Assembly (NCBI GenBank): GCA_023333565.1
Contig: JAJKFH010002273.1
Coordinates: forward strand, 1,426,001-1,490,000
Reading direction: 5' to 3'
Length of the DNA stretch: 64,000 bases
Source of the DNA: Puffinus mauretanicus
Taxonomy: Eukaryota; Chordata; Aves; Procellariiformes; Procellariidae
The notes below the pieces were generated by a model, which did not search any database, was not told the DNA's origin, and saw only the letters and a program-made list of their open reading frames with translations. How positions within the stretch are numbered: position 1 is the stretch's first letter; each line of letters opens with the position of its first letter. Made by a program: the position numbers and the translations under genes. Shown here piece after piece: positions 11,500 through 26,500 of this stretch.

Positions 11500-14400
11500 C
11501 ACATGAAGTTGAAGATTTCAATTACACAATAGTGTACTGAGACCACCTTAGAAAATCTGAGTCTCTGTGCTCTTATAAAAAACCCTGCTTTACATTTAAG
11601 TGCTATTACTCACTAAGCAAGAATAAGGTGTTACCAAACAGTAAATGAGGCTTAAGATTACACACAGCAGTCTCCACCACTTATATCGAGGAGGAAGTAC
11701 TAAAAAAAATAGAATCTGATGGTAAGTAGTCTGCCAAGTAGAACCTGCTCAATGGTTGAGTAATTACCAAAAAGGATTAATTCTTTTGTGACAGAGCTTG
11801 AAAGCAAATTTTTAGCACATGTAAAGCATGCACAGCAGCATATATGTCCCTCACATATACCAGAAGTGTTTACTCTGCACTCAGATAATTGTTACTTTCT
11901 CTAGATAAAAGAAGTCACAAGCTATAAACTAGGTTCCCTTAATATGATGAAATGAGGCTCTGGAACAAAAAGCAGCAGAAAGAAACATCTCAATAGTCGG
12001 TTACAGAAGACCTGAATACATATATTTCAAAACATGCTGTGTTAAGTGTTAGGATTAAACCTCTCCAGTTTAGCAAGAATTAGACAAATATAAATAAAAT
12101 AATAACACATCTGCATGAAATTTTGAGATGTGACATCAGCCTGTGCAGCTGTCTATGTTTTTCTCAGCAGCTTCCATAGTATACTTGATTTTTTGATTTT
12201 TAACCATGAAAGCAATCTAGTTGCATGTTACAGCAACTGACTTTCCTTACGAACAGGAAACAGGCATAACAGCTCAGTTTTCACCATTACATCAGCACAA
12301 CAGAAAATTGTTTTGTTAGGAGTTGGCAAGGTCAATGTCGCTGTTACCAGTGAAACACAGATTCCAGGTTCTTCTGTGACATGTTTTGTATCGCTCATAG
12401 GATTAGCTGGCCTCAGTGGAAGGCAGGATAGAAATATCTCATTCAGCAGGGAAGCGTCACAGCTGCTTTAAGCAATACCTTGTTACAATACCTTTGGTTC
12501 TATTTAGCAAAAACGCCTCCTTAAACTCCCCAGTTTAGCCAGTCTGACTCCAAGTTTACCTGATGTGACACTTAATTCTACTATTTCCTGGGAGTCGAAC
12601 TGTTATGGGTACTCACCTGAGTTTTGATCTTATATAGATAAAGGAAAATAGAGCCCAAAGGCCCCAGCCTCATATATGTATACACAGAGATGGGGAACAT
12701 AAACAATGCCAGCTGTGTCCAGCCTGACAGTGTGTTGCTGATTATTTATAGAGCTCTTGGAAGATATGCTGTATTCGTACAGGTATGATATTTCAAATAA
12801 AAACATCACTGCCTTGCAGCTAAGTTATACCTATTTCAGAAGGCTAGCATAAAATCAGACATTCCCAAAGAATACACTGAAGCTGCCAACTACATTGAAT
12901 GTGATTTCATGCTCAAATACTCAAAATGCTACTAATGTAATCACTGATGAGCGCTCTCCGAAAATGCCAGAATTCAGATTAAAAATCTAGTATCTGGTTT
13001 TATTTGCATTATCCAACTGCCTTTGGTCATACAACAGTTCTTCAGCTTTGTGCATATTCATAAAGATGTGTTCATGCTCTTTGCTTGCCACTGTGTTGTT
13101 ACTACAGTACTTCAGTACAGCAGTTACAGACTCAGGCTGCAGTCCTGAAGTGGGGAAGCATTCATAGAATAAGTCATCATTAGATTTTTTTTTTTTTTTT
13201 AAATGTACTCTTTTCTCAATCCCTTGTGTCAGTGTCAATGCCTGACAAAATCTCTGTGCCTTGTTTCATATCAGTTCTGTGGTTTTTAGTGTCTTTTGCA
13301 AACTTTTTGCACTTCTTCACCCTTTCACACCTTGTGCTGCAGCATCTGCAGTAAGCCTATGGTAACCCAAGTGTTTTTACCCATTCAGAAGAATGCAAAT
13401 ATCTCACCTAACATTTCACTTGTGCAGCCTAATTATCTCTGCACCCTCACACAGCACATTCTTAGGATATAATTTCCAAGTTCAGGGAAAGAAGCATATT
13501 TTGTGTATTTAGTGCATAATTTCCACGTATTCATACAGTAACAGAACCAGTACCTTCCAGAGGCAAGTGGGCACAACTATGCATTGAAACATATGGCTAT
13601 AGTAGATGTTACCTTCCAGACTACACCTGCTCCAGTTATTCAAAGGAAACATACTTGTGTGCTTACTAACACAGAAAAATAGTTCTTTCACTCAAAATGG
13701 ATAGAGGCATTTTTGCTTAATTAAAACCAATCACTTTCATGTGGGATGGCAGCATGGAAAAATATCAGGATCTCAGTGGTTCAAAAAAGTTATTGGTTCT
13801 TTGAAAAAAGGCACTAAAAGGGAACAGTTGTTCAGTTTTGCCTCTGGACTGTTACTTTTGTTCTTATCAATAGTATTCATACATTTCTGACAACTAACAA
13901 ATTAATTTAAGAGTTAGAAAGTACAGAGATGAGACTGAAAGCAGTATTGTGAAGTATTTAAAGAGTATTTGTTAAGAACTTTACGATTCTTGGAATAATA
14001 TACTGTAGAATGCAAGGCACTTTTATTTCAATAAGATACTTTCATTACTGTGAGAATGTTTGTTTTTTCTTTTGCCCTCAGCCTTAGTGGTTTAACTTTA
14101 TAGCAAAATGCTTATATAAAAGTCCAAAAAAAGATCTTAATTCTGAAACTGTAAGTGAGAAAACATTTCAACTTGGACCTGAGCCATTCAATCTACATAA
14201 CTGTCAACAATTGTTATTCTGGTGATTTGAAATCAACTCTTCATGCTTCACAGGTGACAAGAAATTTTGCTTAATTTGCAAAATGTGCATGCATAGGTTA
14301 TGAGTTTGAATTTCAGAAGGATGATCAAAATAATGTAGAAAAACTCCATTCATGCATTAATTCTTTCAATGTAGTTATTCATGTGTACTATAAAGTTACA

Positions 14401-17400
14401 GTATAAATCTTACTTTGTACAGAATATTTATTTAGACAGTTGTGTTTTAACATCTGAGACAAAAAGCCTTCCAGAATTCTGCTGCAGAAGACAGCTCAGT
14501 GTGTCCTCGTCTCATGGGAAATGCAAGTAGTATATTTAGTGAGATGAGTATCAGTAGGTACTGATCTTAAAATAGTACTTACACTTTTTAGATGAGTTTT
14601 GTACGCAACAGGATTCATATGATCATCAAGTCCCAAAGCGAGGTGGTGGGGAAAGGAACGGTTCCAGAATTTTCATGCTTTGGGGTAGTCAGCTGTCTGT
14701 CTGTATGGGTTCTGGGGTTTAAATGAGTAGAGAGTTTGTGCACACCTATTTATGAAGGAGAATGAAAGACTGCTGTTAAACTGGCCGAGCGTTTTCGCTC
14801 CCCGCTATGAATTATCTTGAGTCCGTCTGTGGAGAGAAGTAGTGTAAGAATACCCTTAGACTGAAGTAATAAACCCCTACTTGTCATACTCAAAACTTGC
14901 ATCTGATTTCAATAACTATTTAATATATTGACACAGATCTTTAAATTGTTTTTATTTTATGTCAAGAGTTCAACAGGCAAATGTGCAAAGTCAGGTGCCA
15001 TTTAAAGTAAGGAGAGTAGCTGTCTATCAGAAACGTAACCATTTCTGGGCTAGTTCTGCTGTATACAGGATGACAAATGATAGAAAAAGTGGAGTGTACT
15101 CTAAGCTACAGAGTAAAAAGGGGGCCCTTCCTCAGCTGGCAGAAATGAATTTAGTGATGAGATTGATTTGTACCAGCTGTGGATCTGGCCCACTGTTAGA
15201 GAAGAGTGGGATGAAGACAACCACCCATTTACAGCCTGGTCTTGCTGAAATCAAGATTTTGGATTTATATGGGAGCTGAAGGTATGTGTTACAGAATTGC
15301 TTTGCAAAACACAGGGATATCTTACTTACGTTATGAAAATGCTACGTATTGCTTTTTGGCTTGGTGGCTTTCACTATCAGCTTTCTAGTCTGAGCGTAGT
15401 TTGGTCCTGAGTGGGTTTTTGTTAAGCCTGTAGCCTCAGTGGTGATGTTTAGCTGGTGAATTCTTGCAGTCCGGTCTGGAGAGGTTACTGCTGAACTGCA
15501 CTGGGAAACAGGTTAAATAATCTGAGAAGGAGCAAACCTTAATATGTGTCCCCTTGCAGGGGCAGGGAGAAGATAACAGTGAGATGGGAACAGGTTGCCC
15601 AAGTAGTTTCCCCTGAGGAAATAATAACATGGTGGACTTTGGCCTTGAGTTGGTAACTTAAATTAGCATGGGAAGACAAAGCTAAAATAACATTACTATT
15701 TTTTTCATTGCTGTTCTTTAATCCTTTTCTCTGTGTTGTTCAAACTTCTGTGGTTAAAGCTTACCTCGTGGACTGTTTTGGAGTTCCCCCCCCCCGCTTT
15801 TCTTTTTTTTTCTTTTTACTGCAGTCTTACATTGGTTACAGGGTCCTAGGTGTGGTGAGGCTGACAGTTTAACACAGTACATGGCATATCTCTAGTTTGG
15901 CAGTCTAGAGTCAAAGCTTTTCTTGCTACTGAGTCCAGAATATCAAAGTGAGTAAACTCATTTGTCTTCCAAAGCTTTCCCCACTGGGCTTTAGGAAAGT
16001 GGTATTTAACAGAGTTTGAGTCTTGTTGATCTCATTGAAGTGAGTAAGGTTGCTGAAAAGCAAAAGAACCCTTTTGATTACAAGGGATTGAAGTGTGCTT
16101 GATGATTTTAATGTCTGAAAGGTAAAATTGTGGCCCTGTCACCTGAATAAGCTACATAGAGTTCAGTGAAGAGCAAATTTGTATCTTGCCATTAACCGTA
16201 AAATGGGTAAATCGTAAATGTATTTAACTTATTAAGAACTGCCTGATGTAATGTATTCCTGATTATTTTAACATGCTGTATAAATACAATTAATAGTTTT
16301 GCTAGAAGTTCTTAAATGATAATGCATGGTGTATTAGGTTGCTAATATTCTGAAGCTATGGGAACAGCAAACCTTAATGTACTGGGAAATCCTCCATTAT
16401 CCTTCCTACAAAAACATTCTTAAAAGAAGTTCAAGGAGGTAGTTTCACAAACCTGCTGTTTCCTCAGGTTTATCATTTTCCAGCTAACTGAGGCATGTTG
16501 GCAGGTAATTGGTTTGGACACAAAGTTTCTACATAAAGGTGACTAAGGATCTCTTTAGCAATTACCTCTAACAGCAAATTGGAATTGCCTGCTAGTATTT
16601 TGTATGTTGGGTTTTTTGGTTTTGTTTTTAATGTCACAGCTGCTGTCTCAAAAACCATCCTAGCATCTCTCTAAATGGTCATCAGAGTCTTGTGAAGCAT
16701 GAGATTGCCCTTTGTACTTCTGAGGGGCACTTGCTCAGTGACTCAACCTTCAGCCTTAGGAACCACACTTTTTCCTTCTGATGATACCGAGTCCACTTCA
16801 GTCTTGCATTTGGAATCACCGCTGTTCTGTGGTGTGTGTGGTACAGTTACCACCTGGCTTGCTGGCTTTTTTGGGGGCTGTAGTGGTCTTTTTGCATACA
16901 ATGTGATGTTTTTCTAGTGCATGTGTTTAGCATGGGCACTGAAGTTCAAAATTACAGTCCTGAAATCGTGTTTCTTACCAGCTTGTGAAGCAAATCACAG
17001 TATGCCTACAAGGCACAGTGCCCTTTAATTCTGACATATCTTTAATGCGGTCAGAACCATATTCCTGGCTATCTGTATGCTTCTAATAGATTTAATGTAT
17101 CAACATTCTCTGTTAAGTATTCACATATACGAAAAGTCTCTATTGGAACTAAGTATTTGGTCTTCTTGCTCTATGGGATTAGCTCATCTGTGGGAGCCTA
17201 GGTTCCTTGGCTTAAAGTAAATAAAAAAATTAGACTTACTGTTCATAACCCAGCCAAATATCACTAGCCTATCTACCAGTTTGCCCCTTTTACTTGTGGC
17301 AATAAGGGCTGTTTACATGTTCTGCATCATGGTGGTTACTTTAAGGTCACTTTTGAATGCTACTTTGTCTTTTGATCCCATTAGTAATGTAATTAACTCT

Positions 17401-20400
17401 CTTGAAGAGCTTCATTTGATTGGGGGAGGGAATCTCCTTCCATTGATGACAATTGTCAGCAGCGTTTACCTTGTTTTACATTTGAAAGCACACCCACTGA
17501 AAACAGTCTGTGAAAAACCTCTATGCAAATAATGTGTTTAAAGCTGAGGCAGATCTCTTGGCTTTGGCAAACAAAATCTGCGAAGCTGTACATCAAACAT
17601 CAAGGCCCAGATCTCTGCTGTAACATGAATATAACGACGTTTTTATGTTAGTTTTGTGAAATCTTAGACTGAAGAGACCATATCTTTCTGAAGCAGATAG
17701 CATCACTGAGCTAATTCAAAAGGGAAACCGAGAGCTGTGAAGATATGGCTGTTGTGGAGGTAGATAAGGACAGAAAGAGTTTGAGGACATACCTGAGACT
17801 TGGCTTGATGAGGAAAATGCAGCAATGAAAGTTGCTAGGTGATTGTGGCTTTTAACGCACTTAGAGAGAAAGAGGCTAGCCTATCCTGATATGCTACCTG
17901 TGCTATGGCTAGGGTGAAAGTGTGTGAAATAGTACTCAATATCCTTGAAAATGCTTTAAGAAATGCAATGCAGTTCAACTATGACAACGCTGGTTTTAAT
18001 TGTCACTTTACCTATGAGCAGGGTTCACAGTTAAATTCTATCTGTAGTTGCTGCAGAAGCAATTAAGATAATTGATAAGGCAGCACTTTTCAAGATAATA
18101 TGATCTTCTGTTGCTGCAGACTACTTTCACAAGACTTGATTTTGCTTTCCTTAGTACTGAATGCTAAGTGAACTCTTTGGGTATTAAAGGCCCTTTCTGA
18201 TAAACTGTGATGAAGGGCAAGATCCCTGGTCCTTAGTGCTCCCCTTGCACTGTCTGGTTGATATGAAGAGTGGAAATTAAGGATTAGGGTAGGCACAGAG
18301 GATTGTGCTTCATCTAGTGCTTTCAGTCGTTCTGGCCAAGATTGATATGTACAAGACATAGGTCTGGGGCACACAGTCAAGGAGCTGGTACCTGCTGGGA
18401 ACTCCTTCGAGTGTCCTGAGCAAGGAGCTGGATGTAAGCTATTGCATCCTGTGAGCATGAGCGGTGTGTTCTTGCAGCTGTAACAGAGGAGTTATTTTCA
18501 GTGAAATTGGAATAGGCAATACACGCAGTAGTCCTTGAAGAGTTAAGTTTTAGCTGTGATAAAGACAAATTACTTGTTTCCTTATGACTGGATTATAACA
18601 ATAAGATTGTAATGGTGAGCTCAAAACAGCTTCAGCGAGGCTATAGGTCTTCTTCCTCAACACATCTCCATTTACTGCAGTTCACTATTTCTTCTGTGAT
18701 TCAATTTGACTTTAAGTGAAACTACAATGCTGCCAAATGCTGGAGAACTGTGGAAGTTGGACTCCCTGCTCCTTAGTGTTATTGCAGAAAGTCAACCGCT
18801 GGAACATGAGCTCACCACGCTACAAATTTTTCAGTTTTTCTTTTGTCTTTTCCAGACGGCTGAGTAATTGCCCATTCTCTTAGGTATAGAGCCTTGTGAA
18901 TGATTGTCTTGTACTTGCCTGACAGATGCTAAACCTGCTATAAATTAAGTTGTCTACTTGTTTTACCAGGCAAGTGGGGCTGCATTAGTTAATAGTTGAG
19001 CTAACGGAGAAATAGAAGGAGGAATGTGAAACGTTCACTGGAACACGAACCAAAAATTTGGTCCTGGGAGCCTTCAGGGATTGGGTTGGGTTTGGTTTTA
19101 TTTTGTTTGCCTCTGATGATTTTGTGTGGAAGTTGATGCAGCTCAAGTGGTAAAGTCATCCCAGATTTCTCTCCATCATTGCTTACTAGATGGGAAGCCA
19201 AAGAATCAGCATGAAGGAGTTGCCTTTTTGCAGGTTCCAATGCTATCCTTTGCTAAATCAAGGCAGATTATAGTGCAGAGCTATCGGCTAAGCTTGGGGA
19301 AACGGGCGCAATATACTGTTCTCTGTATGTATGGCCACCTCTGGCAGGTGTTTTCTTGCATGCATGAACCTGTCTACTTGGCTTTAATAGGATCGTTGAA
19401 CAGCCATGGTATTTCCTAATGAGAGCAGAGGCTGGATGCATCTGGATTGGTGGTCTTCAATTTGCTTTTGAACATCTTCTTCAAGTTGCAATACTAAAAC
19501 CACTGACTAAATACTGTGAAACTTCCTTTTACATGAATATTATTAAATTGAGGATTTGAATATTCAATGTTTAATCATGCCTATAATGTCCTGTTTGTCT
19601 AGAAAACAGTTGCATTCTGCAGAAGGCATTGATTAAACTTCATCGTGAAACTATTTCTGTATGTTTGCTGTTTTCTCGGCTATGCTTTTTACCAAGCGCG
19701 TCATTATCCCTTCCACAACAGAACCTTCTGGAAAGGAGCAAAAGCTTCAGGGGGGGAAATGGGGGGGGAGCTTTTGTCATTTTAAATTTCTCACAGATTG
19801 CTCAGGGTAGCAAAACAATGAATGTTTCATTATTACCACAATAGATTAAAACATCTGCAATAAATAATGCTGATGGCTATTTGTGATGGCACGAAGTATT
19901 GTTTTTGTTCTCTTTTATAAAATTACAGCTCATTAACTGTCATAAAGCAAAGATACCATAAATAAAACAACTAGTAGTGTTTCATTTCCCAGAAATGTGA
20001 AAGCCTGCTGGTTGGGAACTTTGAAAAGTTTGTTTTCACAGCTGGAACAGTCAAGTATCGGAATATGTTGGGGTTTGTCACTTTTGTGGCCAGAGAAATT
20101 ATGACAATTCAAACAATTTTGTTTGTCCTCTTCACAAAGCTAATATTGCTCTTATATTACTTCTAATTGTGAAGTGCTTTTTATTTAGGCCACAAGACAC
20201 CTGTATTGATCAGCAAGGATATATATATATATTTAAGTACAGCAGTGATTATAGAAGGGTTGTTATTTCCAAAAAATAATCGGAAAACTTAGCCTGACTT
20301 CCACTATGCTACTAACCATGGAGTAGTTGCCCAAATATCCCCACATTGAACCCAATAACTCGTATTTATAGTGGTGTTTCAAGAAAAGGCCTAATCTTAA

Positions 20401-21080
20401 CTGCAAGTTGTTTATAATAATCCAATTGGTCCTTCATCAGAGATCACCTCATCTCACCTGAGATCGTAGCAGTTTTATGTGCTCTCAGTTTTCAAGCTGT
20501 GAGCATAGACTTGCAGTGGCTCACTTACCTCACAGATGTGCAATGATATAACTTCGGATTTGTTTCCAATTTATTTGCCATAGACAGGCTTCCACGGGAA
20601 AAAAAGTTCATTTGAAAAGTAAAATAATTAGAAACATACCTCGTTGTCTCAAGTTCTGAATGATAGTTCAAGTTTCCAGCCCCAGATTTTCTCCTGCGTG
20701 GCTCGGTATTTGTGACAGATTTAATCATGTGGTAGTTAGGGGATAGCTAGGAATTTTTTCACTGGCCAGGACATGAGCTGGGTGCGTGCTGGAGCTGCGG
20801 ACTGCACACATGCTGTGTCTTGTTGTGGGACGCTTGAGCCCACAGCTGTAGACTGCACAATAGGAAATCCTCCTCTGGATTTAACATTTCTCAACATAAA
20901 GGCTAAATTTGTATTTTGGCTATAGCCGTCTGTATTTTGAAACAACAGAGTGATGTACAGCACTCTTTGTTCCTGAGCAATTTAGGATTAGATTAAAAAA
21001 ACTTGTCTGGCAGTCTAAACCAAAGTGCTCAATTGCCTGCACAGTATAATCTTCCAGTTCAAGGTCCAGCAGACATCAGG
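11500..21080. other. AT-rich non-coding stretch, no gene seen
   Basis: No gene, RNA gene or recognised transposon is visible. Short open frames (60-122 codons) occur on both strands without motifs. Low-complexity spots are a T16 run at 13,185-13,200, a C-run followed by a T-rich tract near 15,786-15,818, and a TA run at 20,219-20,233. The stretch from about 19.5 to 20.2 kb is moderately AT-rich, has few simple repeats and contains several ATTA/TAAT-type homeodomain-like cores. It could be a conserved regulatory element, but nothing in one sequence proves that. Confidence 0.55.
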
Positions 21081-21086
21081 TGACAG

Positions 21087-21191
21087 TTTTTGGGGGTTGT
21101 GGTTTGGTTTTTTGTTTTGTTTTTGGTTTGTGTGGTTTGGGGGTTTTTTGGTGTTTTTTTGTTTGTTTTTTTTTTTGGGGGGGGGTGGGTG
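21087..21191 (+). repeat. G/T-rich low-complexity tract with G-runs
   Basis: About 105 bases made almost only of G and T on the plus strand, with runs of G5, G5 and G8 separated by T-rich spacers and ending in GTGGGTG. The G-runs could support a G-quadruplex, though the spacers are long. The two opposite 70-80-codon frames through it (Phe/Val/Gly-rich and Lys/Thr/Pro-rich) are products of the low complexity and not genes. Confidence 0.8.
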
Positions 21192-23493
21192 CTTTTTTTA
21201 ATGCATAAAAGAAGACGCTTCTGTGACCACAAGCAGTTGCATTGTAGAATTGTCTCCCAAAGGAGTGTGTGGAGGCTGGAAACTAGCAGGAACCCAAACA
21301 AGTTCTGAAAAAATATCTTTAGAACTGCGGAGGAGGAGGAAAAAAAAACGAAACAAAAACCTTAGCACATGTAATAAAAAATACCTCTGGCTTAGTAAGT
21401 GCCTGTAGAGCATATCACCACATACAGGATACTGATAATTCAGGGGAAGTATCAGTTCTGTGTTTAAGTGCAAACACTTTCTGGGACACCTGTCTGAAAG
21501 AGGATACTTGGCTCTGTGATCTGATTTACCATCTACTGGTCAATCCTCTTTATAATATTTACTCTTCTTTTTTAAAACCATGCCAATATAGAAAGATTTC
21601 TAAATTAATTTGGAGTTAAGTCCATCTTACTGCTAAGATGCTCAGGTGGGATTGGGAAATCATAGGTATCGGTTTTTTGACAAATAATAAGCCCAAGGTG
21701 CCTTTAAAGGGTGAGGAAGCCTATTGGATAGATGCAGGCTGTCTGCACTTGCTTCTGCTAATGATGGTGATAATCCCTTGCAGTTTCACTTCAGGATGTG
21801 CTGCAGGAATATTGACCCCATTTTCCCTCTTCTAGGGCACTGCTCTGATTTCTGGAAGTGTGAGAAACCTTCTCTTGTGCTCTTTTAAAAGTGAGGTGAG
21901 GTTCTAGCTTTGCTGCCATCCAAGGCAGAACTGAGCACTCAATATCTGTGAAATTAACCTTGCTAGGGTTTTGGTTTGACTTTTGGATGAATTAGTAGTA
22001 TGGCATATCCTTTCTATGCCATGTTTTTAAAAAGGCATTTCTGGATGAGGAGTTCAATACAGATTTCAGAAAGAAAAGATTATAATACGCTTTGAAGTAA
22101 GTGATTTGACTAGATATTTCACCTTTAAATTGTAAAGCAGAAAGGCTCGGATAACAAGTGGGGGTCTATATTCTCAGCAGCATACAGCTATGTTTCAGAA
22201 AAACCCAGTTTATTATATGAAAAGGAATGATATATGTGGGGATCATAAAGGAGGGTGTCATTTGTTTTGGATTTGTTTGTTGTTGTTTTTTTTTTCCCTC
22301 CTTTCTCCTCTGTGATAATTAACTTGACATCTTTCGGTCTTAGGCACAAATTCTGGCTGGGCTGACCACATACACTAGCCATACGTCTACCGTCTCTTCG
22401 TGCATGTTTATAATATACAAAAAAAATCTGCGTGTTGAAAATATCAGCTGCCCCAAGTGAGTGTGCATACGTCAATGCTGTGCAACGCAGCTTTAGGCAG
22501 CGGTAGTAGCCAGAGCCCTGGAAGCAGTGTGGTCCCACTGCAACTGGTCTAAGCAGGGACCTCTTGGCTGCTTCTGGGTCTCCAGCTATTTGTTCAGAAC
22601 TAGCTAAGATATTTCTGTACACAGATCAATAAGATATGGTGCAGTGCAGATGTTCTTTGCTGTATGAAACTTGGCAAGATCGTGTGGGGTAGATTTCAGT
22701 GGTCTGAAACTTTTTGAACAAAAAGAGCATCTCTCTCACTTCAGCAGTATGAGGCTTGTTAGGAATCTCTGATTTCACACATAGAAACTGTATACAGTTT
22801 CATATCCATACTTACTTAAGCGTGGGAGCTGTGGTCCATAAAAGCTTAATATCACTGATGAACAACTCTATATTGCATGAACCTATTCACTGATTTGTAA
22901 ACCTAAAGACTCTTTTGCCCTTTGTTCCAGAAAGGCTCTGAAATAGGGAAGGAAAGTGTCTCCAAGCAATTTATCCTTAATAAAGGGCTTGTCAGCGCAG
23001 TGCAGAACACGTGGATCTAAGGAGAATTTGTGTATGTCTGTGCTGGTGTGATACACAACAATCCCAATGGACCATAACTTAATTTACACCCTGAAATGTG
23101 CTAGACAACCTGCCTAAATCTGGGAGATCCTGGCACTGAGCCCTCTGTCTGTAGCTTGTCTCAACTATTCCACAGTTATTTTATCCTCTGCTATCGAAAC
23201 AGATAGGAAGGGAATAATCTCTAAAGGAACACTTGTTCCTACCAAGCAGTCTAAATGACATCTGTGAGCACGACATGCGGACACAGCAGTTCCTGTTTGC
23301 TGCAGAATCTGAGCACTCACAACTAATTGCAGCTGAGGTTGGCTGAGGACATTCAAAACAGAAAGAGTATTTTACATCTTAAAGCTATTAGATTGTTTTT
23401 ATTCATGCGGCATCCCTGAAAAACATTGCTTGTGTGACACTTGGAAGAAACCTGCAGAGAATGGGATGCAAGAATGTGCGTGTGTACACAAGT

Positions 23494-23555
23494 TTTTATA
23501 CACATATATATATATGTGTGTGTATATATGTATACGTATACACACACATACATAA
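23494..23555. repeat. TA/CA/TG microsatellite with partial palindrome
   Basis: A CA/TA run is followed by TG repeats, TATATATG, GTATACGTATAC and then CA repeats. The TG half and the CA half are partly complementary around the GTATAC-GTATAC centre, so the locus could fold into a cruciform. It is an ordinary polymorphic-microsatellite type of sequence. Confidence 0.8.
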
Positions 23556-26500
23556 TGTGGTTACAATATGGCATAGCAGAGGTAAGATGCCTAAAGACAT
23601 AGGGCTGAGAAGCTGGTATTACCTAGCTATAAATGACCATTCCTGAGGCTCCAGCTTACACCTTAATAATCCTGGAATGCCCTTAGAGTTGAGGATAACA
23701 GACCAACTCTGTGTTGTGGATTTTGGGGTTTCTTGGGTGGGGAAGTGTTAAGTCTCTCGTGATGATCCCATGTCTGGAACGATTTACAGATCAGCCGTAT
23801 ATGATGTGTAAAGGGTACTACTGATGGTAATACTTCTAATTACGATCTACTCAAAAATGCAGAGTAATGAACAAAGCACTCTGAAATGCCAGGAATAAAG
23901 AATTTTCTCAGTGACCTACAGATGGCAGACCAATATAACAGATGAGCAATATGCTTGAAGCATATTTCTTTGAATATTAGAAACATAGTACACCCTATTT
24001 ATGAAGGTTTTCGTGGAGAAAGAAGTTTTAACTGGGTCATTGTAAAAGTTAAGCACTTTTGCAGTTTCTTGGTTTACTTCAGAATATGTTCAGGATCTTT
24101 TGCTTTGTGCTATAAATTGTGTTCAAAACAAAATCCAAATGTTCTGAGCTGGAAATGTTGTAAGTATTGTTGGACCTATCTAAAGATGCTGATAACTAGA
24201 CCTAAATTCTCAAAGATAAGCATGTACAGGAGCATGCATAGATTTGCTTGTATGTAGTTTATGCCTTCAAATTACTCCATTTTTTTAATAAGAATGCTGC
24301 ACTTGTTTCCACTGACATCCTACTTATGTTTTGTGTAAATCTAGATTGTTTTTTTCCTGTGGAAGACACCCGTAGACGAAATTTACAGTTGACTTTTTTG
24401 ATCGTTTAATGAAAAGCAAAAATTCTTAAAGAAGCATTTGGTCTGGAAGGAAGGAAGAATTGCAGATACAATAAAGTTTTTGTTTTCTCTTCCTCTTGGG
24501 TACTGAACTTCAGTGGACAATTTGATACTCTTCTGCATCTTTAGCTCATAAAAGCTGTAATTCCAGAAGCACAAAAAAAAGCAAGCCTTTTGCTTCACTT
24601 GGAGAAAAAGAAATTATTGGGGGGATGGGGTGGAATTAGAAAATGTACGTTTTACCAACCTTGTTCAGTGAATATCTAACAGAAAAGACATCTTAAACTC
24701 CATACTCTTTCAAGTTTTTGTATTTATTATACAACATCATTTAAAAGGGGTTGGAAGAGGAAAGGTGTCGTAGATCATACCTTTTCCATAGTTTTTTTAA
24801 TGGCTAGATGGCTAGAAAGACAAACTTACTGTAGTTCAGTGTTTTAGCCTCTTTTTTTTTTTCTTAATGACTGTAGATTGAAATAGGCATATTTAAAGTA
24901 TTGCGAAGGATGGAAGTGATTACAACCTGCCACGGAAGGCACTACTCAGGAAATTGAAGAACAGGGACTTAAAAGTAGTCCCCAAACAATGGGCTTAACA
25001 GGATCTCTCACAAAATGCTTTGACAACTTTTTTTTTGAACTAGAAAATACTCAGTTTCAGGCAAGTGACTGGAAAATATTTTGCTATATTCTTGAACTGT
25101 TTTCTATTACGGAAATCAAACAAACTGTCATGCGGGATTATTCTTCAGCAAGGAGAAAGAATGCTGGTTGAGGCCGCACGCAGGTCTGTGGTCTGTGCTC
25201 TGCCGTACTGCCGCAGCTAAGCCTGTCCTAACTGTCTCCTAATCCAAAAGTGTTATTCTGGCTGTTAAAAACCTAGTGGAGCAAAAACTCCTAAATCTAA
25301 TTCTTTTGGGCAATATATATTGAATACACAAAGTGGCAGGAGAACTTTATATGGTCTTTCTGGGCTGCTCTTGTGCTGAGAAACCATGACAGAGGAGAGT
25401 CATGGTCTGCTCTGGCTGGTCTGCATTATCTGTCATGCATATGTTGGAGCGGGAAAAGAATGAATTTCCCAGTGTATTAAGTTCAAACATGACAGGAAAG
25501 TGTCTGGTTACATAATATCTGCTACGAAGATGAAACGTGGAAGAAGCTGCAAAGGTGGCCCCTTAACTTTGCTATATGTGAATGTAAGAGCCTTGCTATC
25601 TCTGTCATAAGATAGATGTTATTTGAAGAAAACTGCCTTGGAGATCTGCCTGTATCAGAAGTCCAAATAAGAATGCTGAGGGAGGGAGGGGAGAATAATG
25701 ATGTACCCTGATATTAGGCATGGAGCGTCAACTGGGCACGTGCCTGGCTGGTGGTTAGATTGCTTTTTGCCCCCCTTTTTTTTTTTTTTTTTAAACTGGG
25801 AATTATATGCAATTGGAGCAAAAAGGGGGAGATAATCTTGCTTTGAAAATGGCTTCTGTCATGATACTAAGCTTTACTGTCTCCTGAGGTTTCTCAAACA
25901 CCAAGAAGCAGATGAGACTAAGTAATTAAATGTGAAAACTGATCAAATAAGTTCTGCGAATCTTTACTGGCTCATGGGAAGGGGCTTCTGAATCAATGCT
26001 AAGGTGATGAACTGGCATCATACAAAACGAACAGTGTACTGAAAAAATATGATTTAATTAGTCTACGGTCTGGGACTTCTGGCCTCAGAACCAGGAGTTC
26101 AGGTGACTAAAATGTGACTTGTATTTTCTCACGCTATTTCTCACACTTTTAGCAGAGATGGGGGTTCTGGCCCATTTTCTTTCTTCTTCAGAGTTCAGAA
26201 ACTCTGCTTTCTCTCCCATGTACCAGCATATAATATTCTTGTAGCAACAACTGTATAGTCACAGTTACTTTGAAAGGTAATACTTACAGTGTGCTTTCCC
26301 TATAATATGACCTAGCAGTTACGAAACGGGAGGTTAGTGAAGATTATAGGAACAGCTGTCTGCTTTATGCCACTCCCACACATTCCCTGAGCCAAACTTT
26401 GAGGACCTGACAAAGCAAGGCGTATTACAGCCATACCTTTTCTTTTTAAGGATCCATGTCTACATAAAGAAGTCAAATTAGATTCAGCAGTAGCGAATCA

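Noticed and set aside
14620..14900. Possible LTR end with AATAAA near 14,868
   Set aside because: No TG/CA ends, target duplication or second LTR signal was found. A lone AATAAA is common in AT-rich DNA.
22188..22622. 144-codon minus-strand open frame
   Set aside because: It includes a Lys/Thr stretch translated from a T-rich tract and shows no recognisable similarity.
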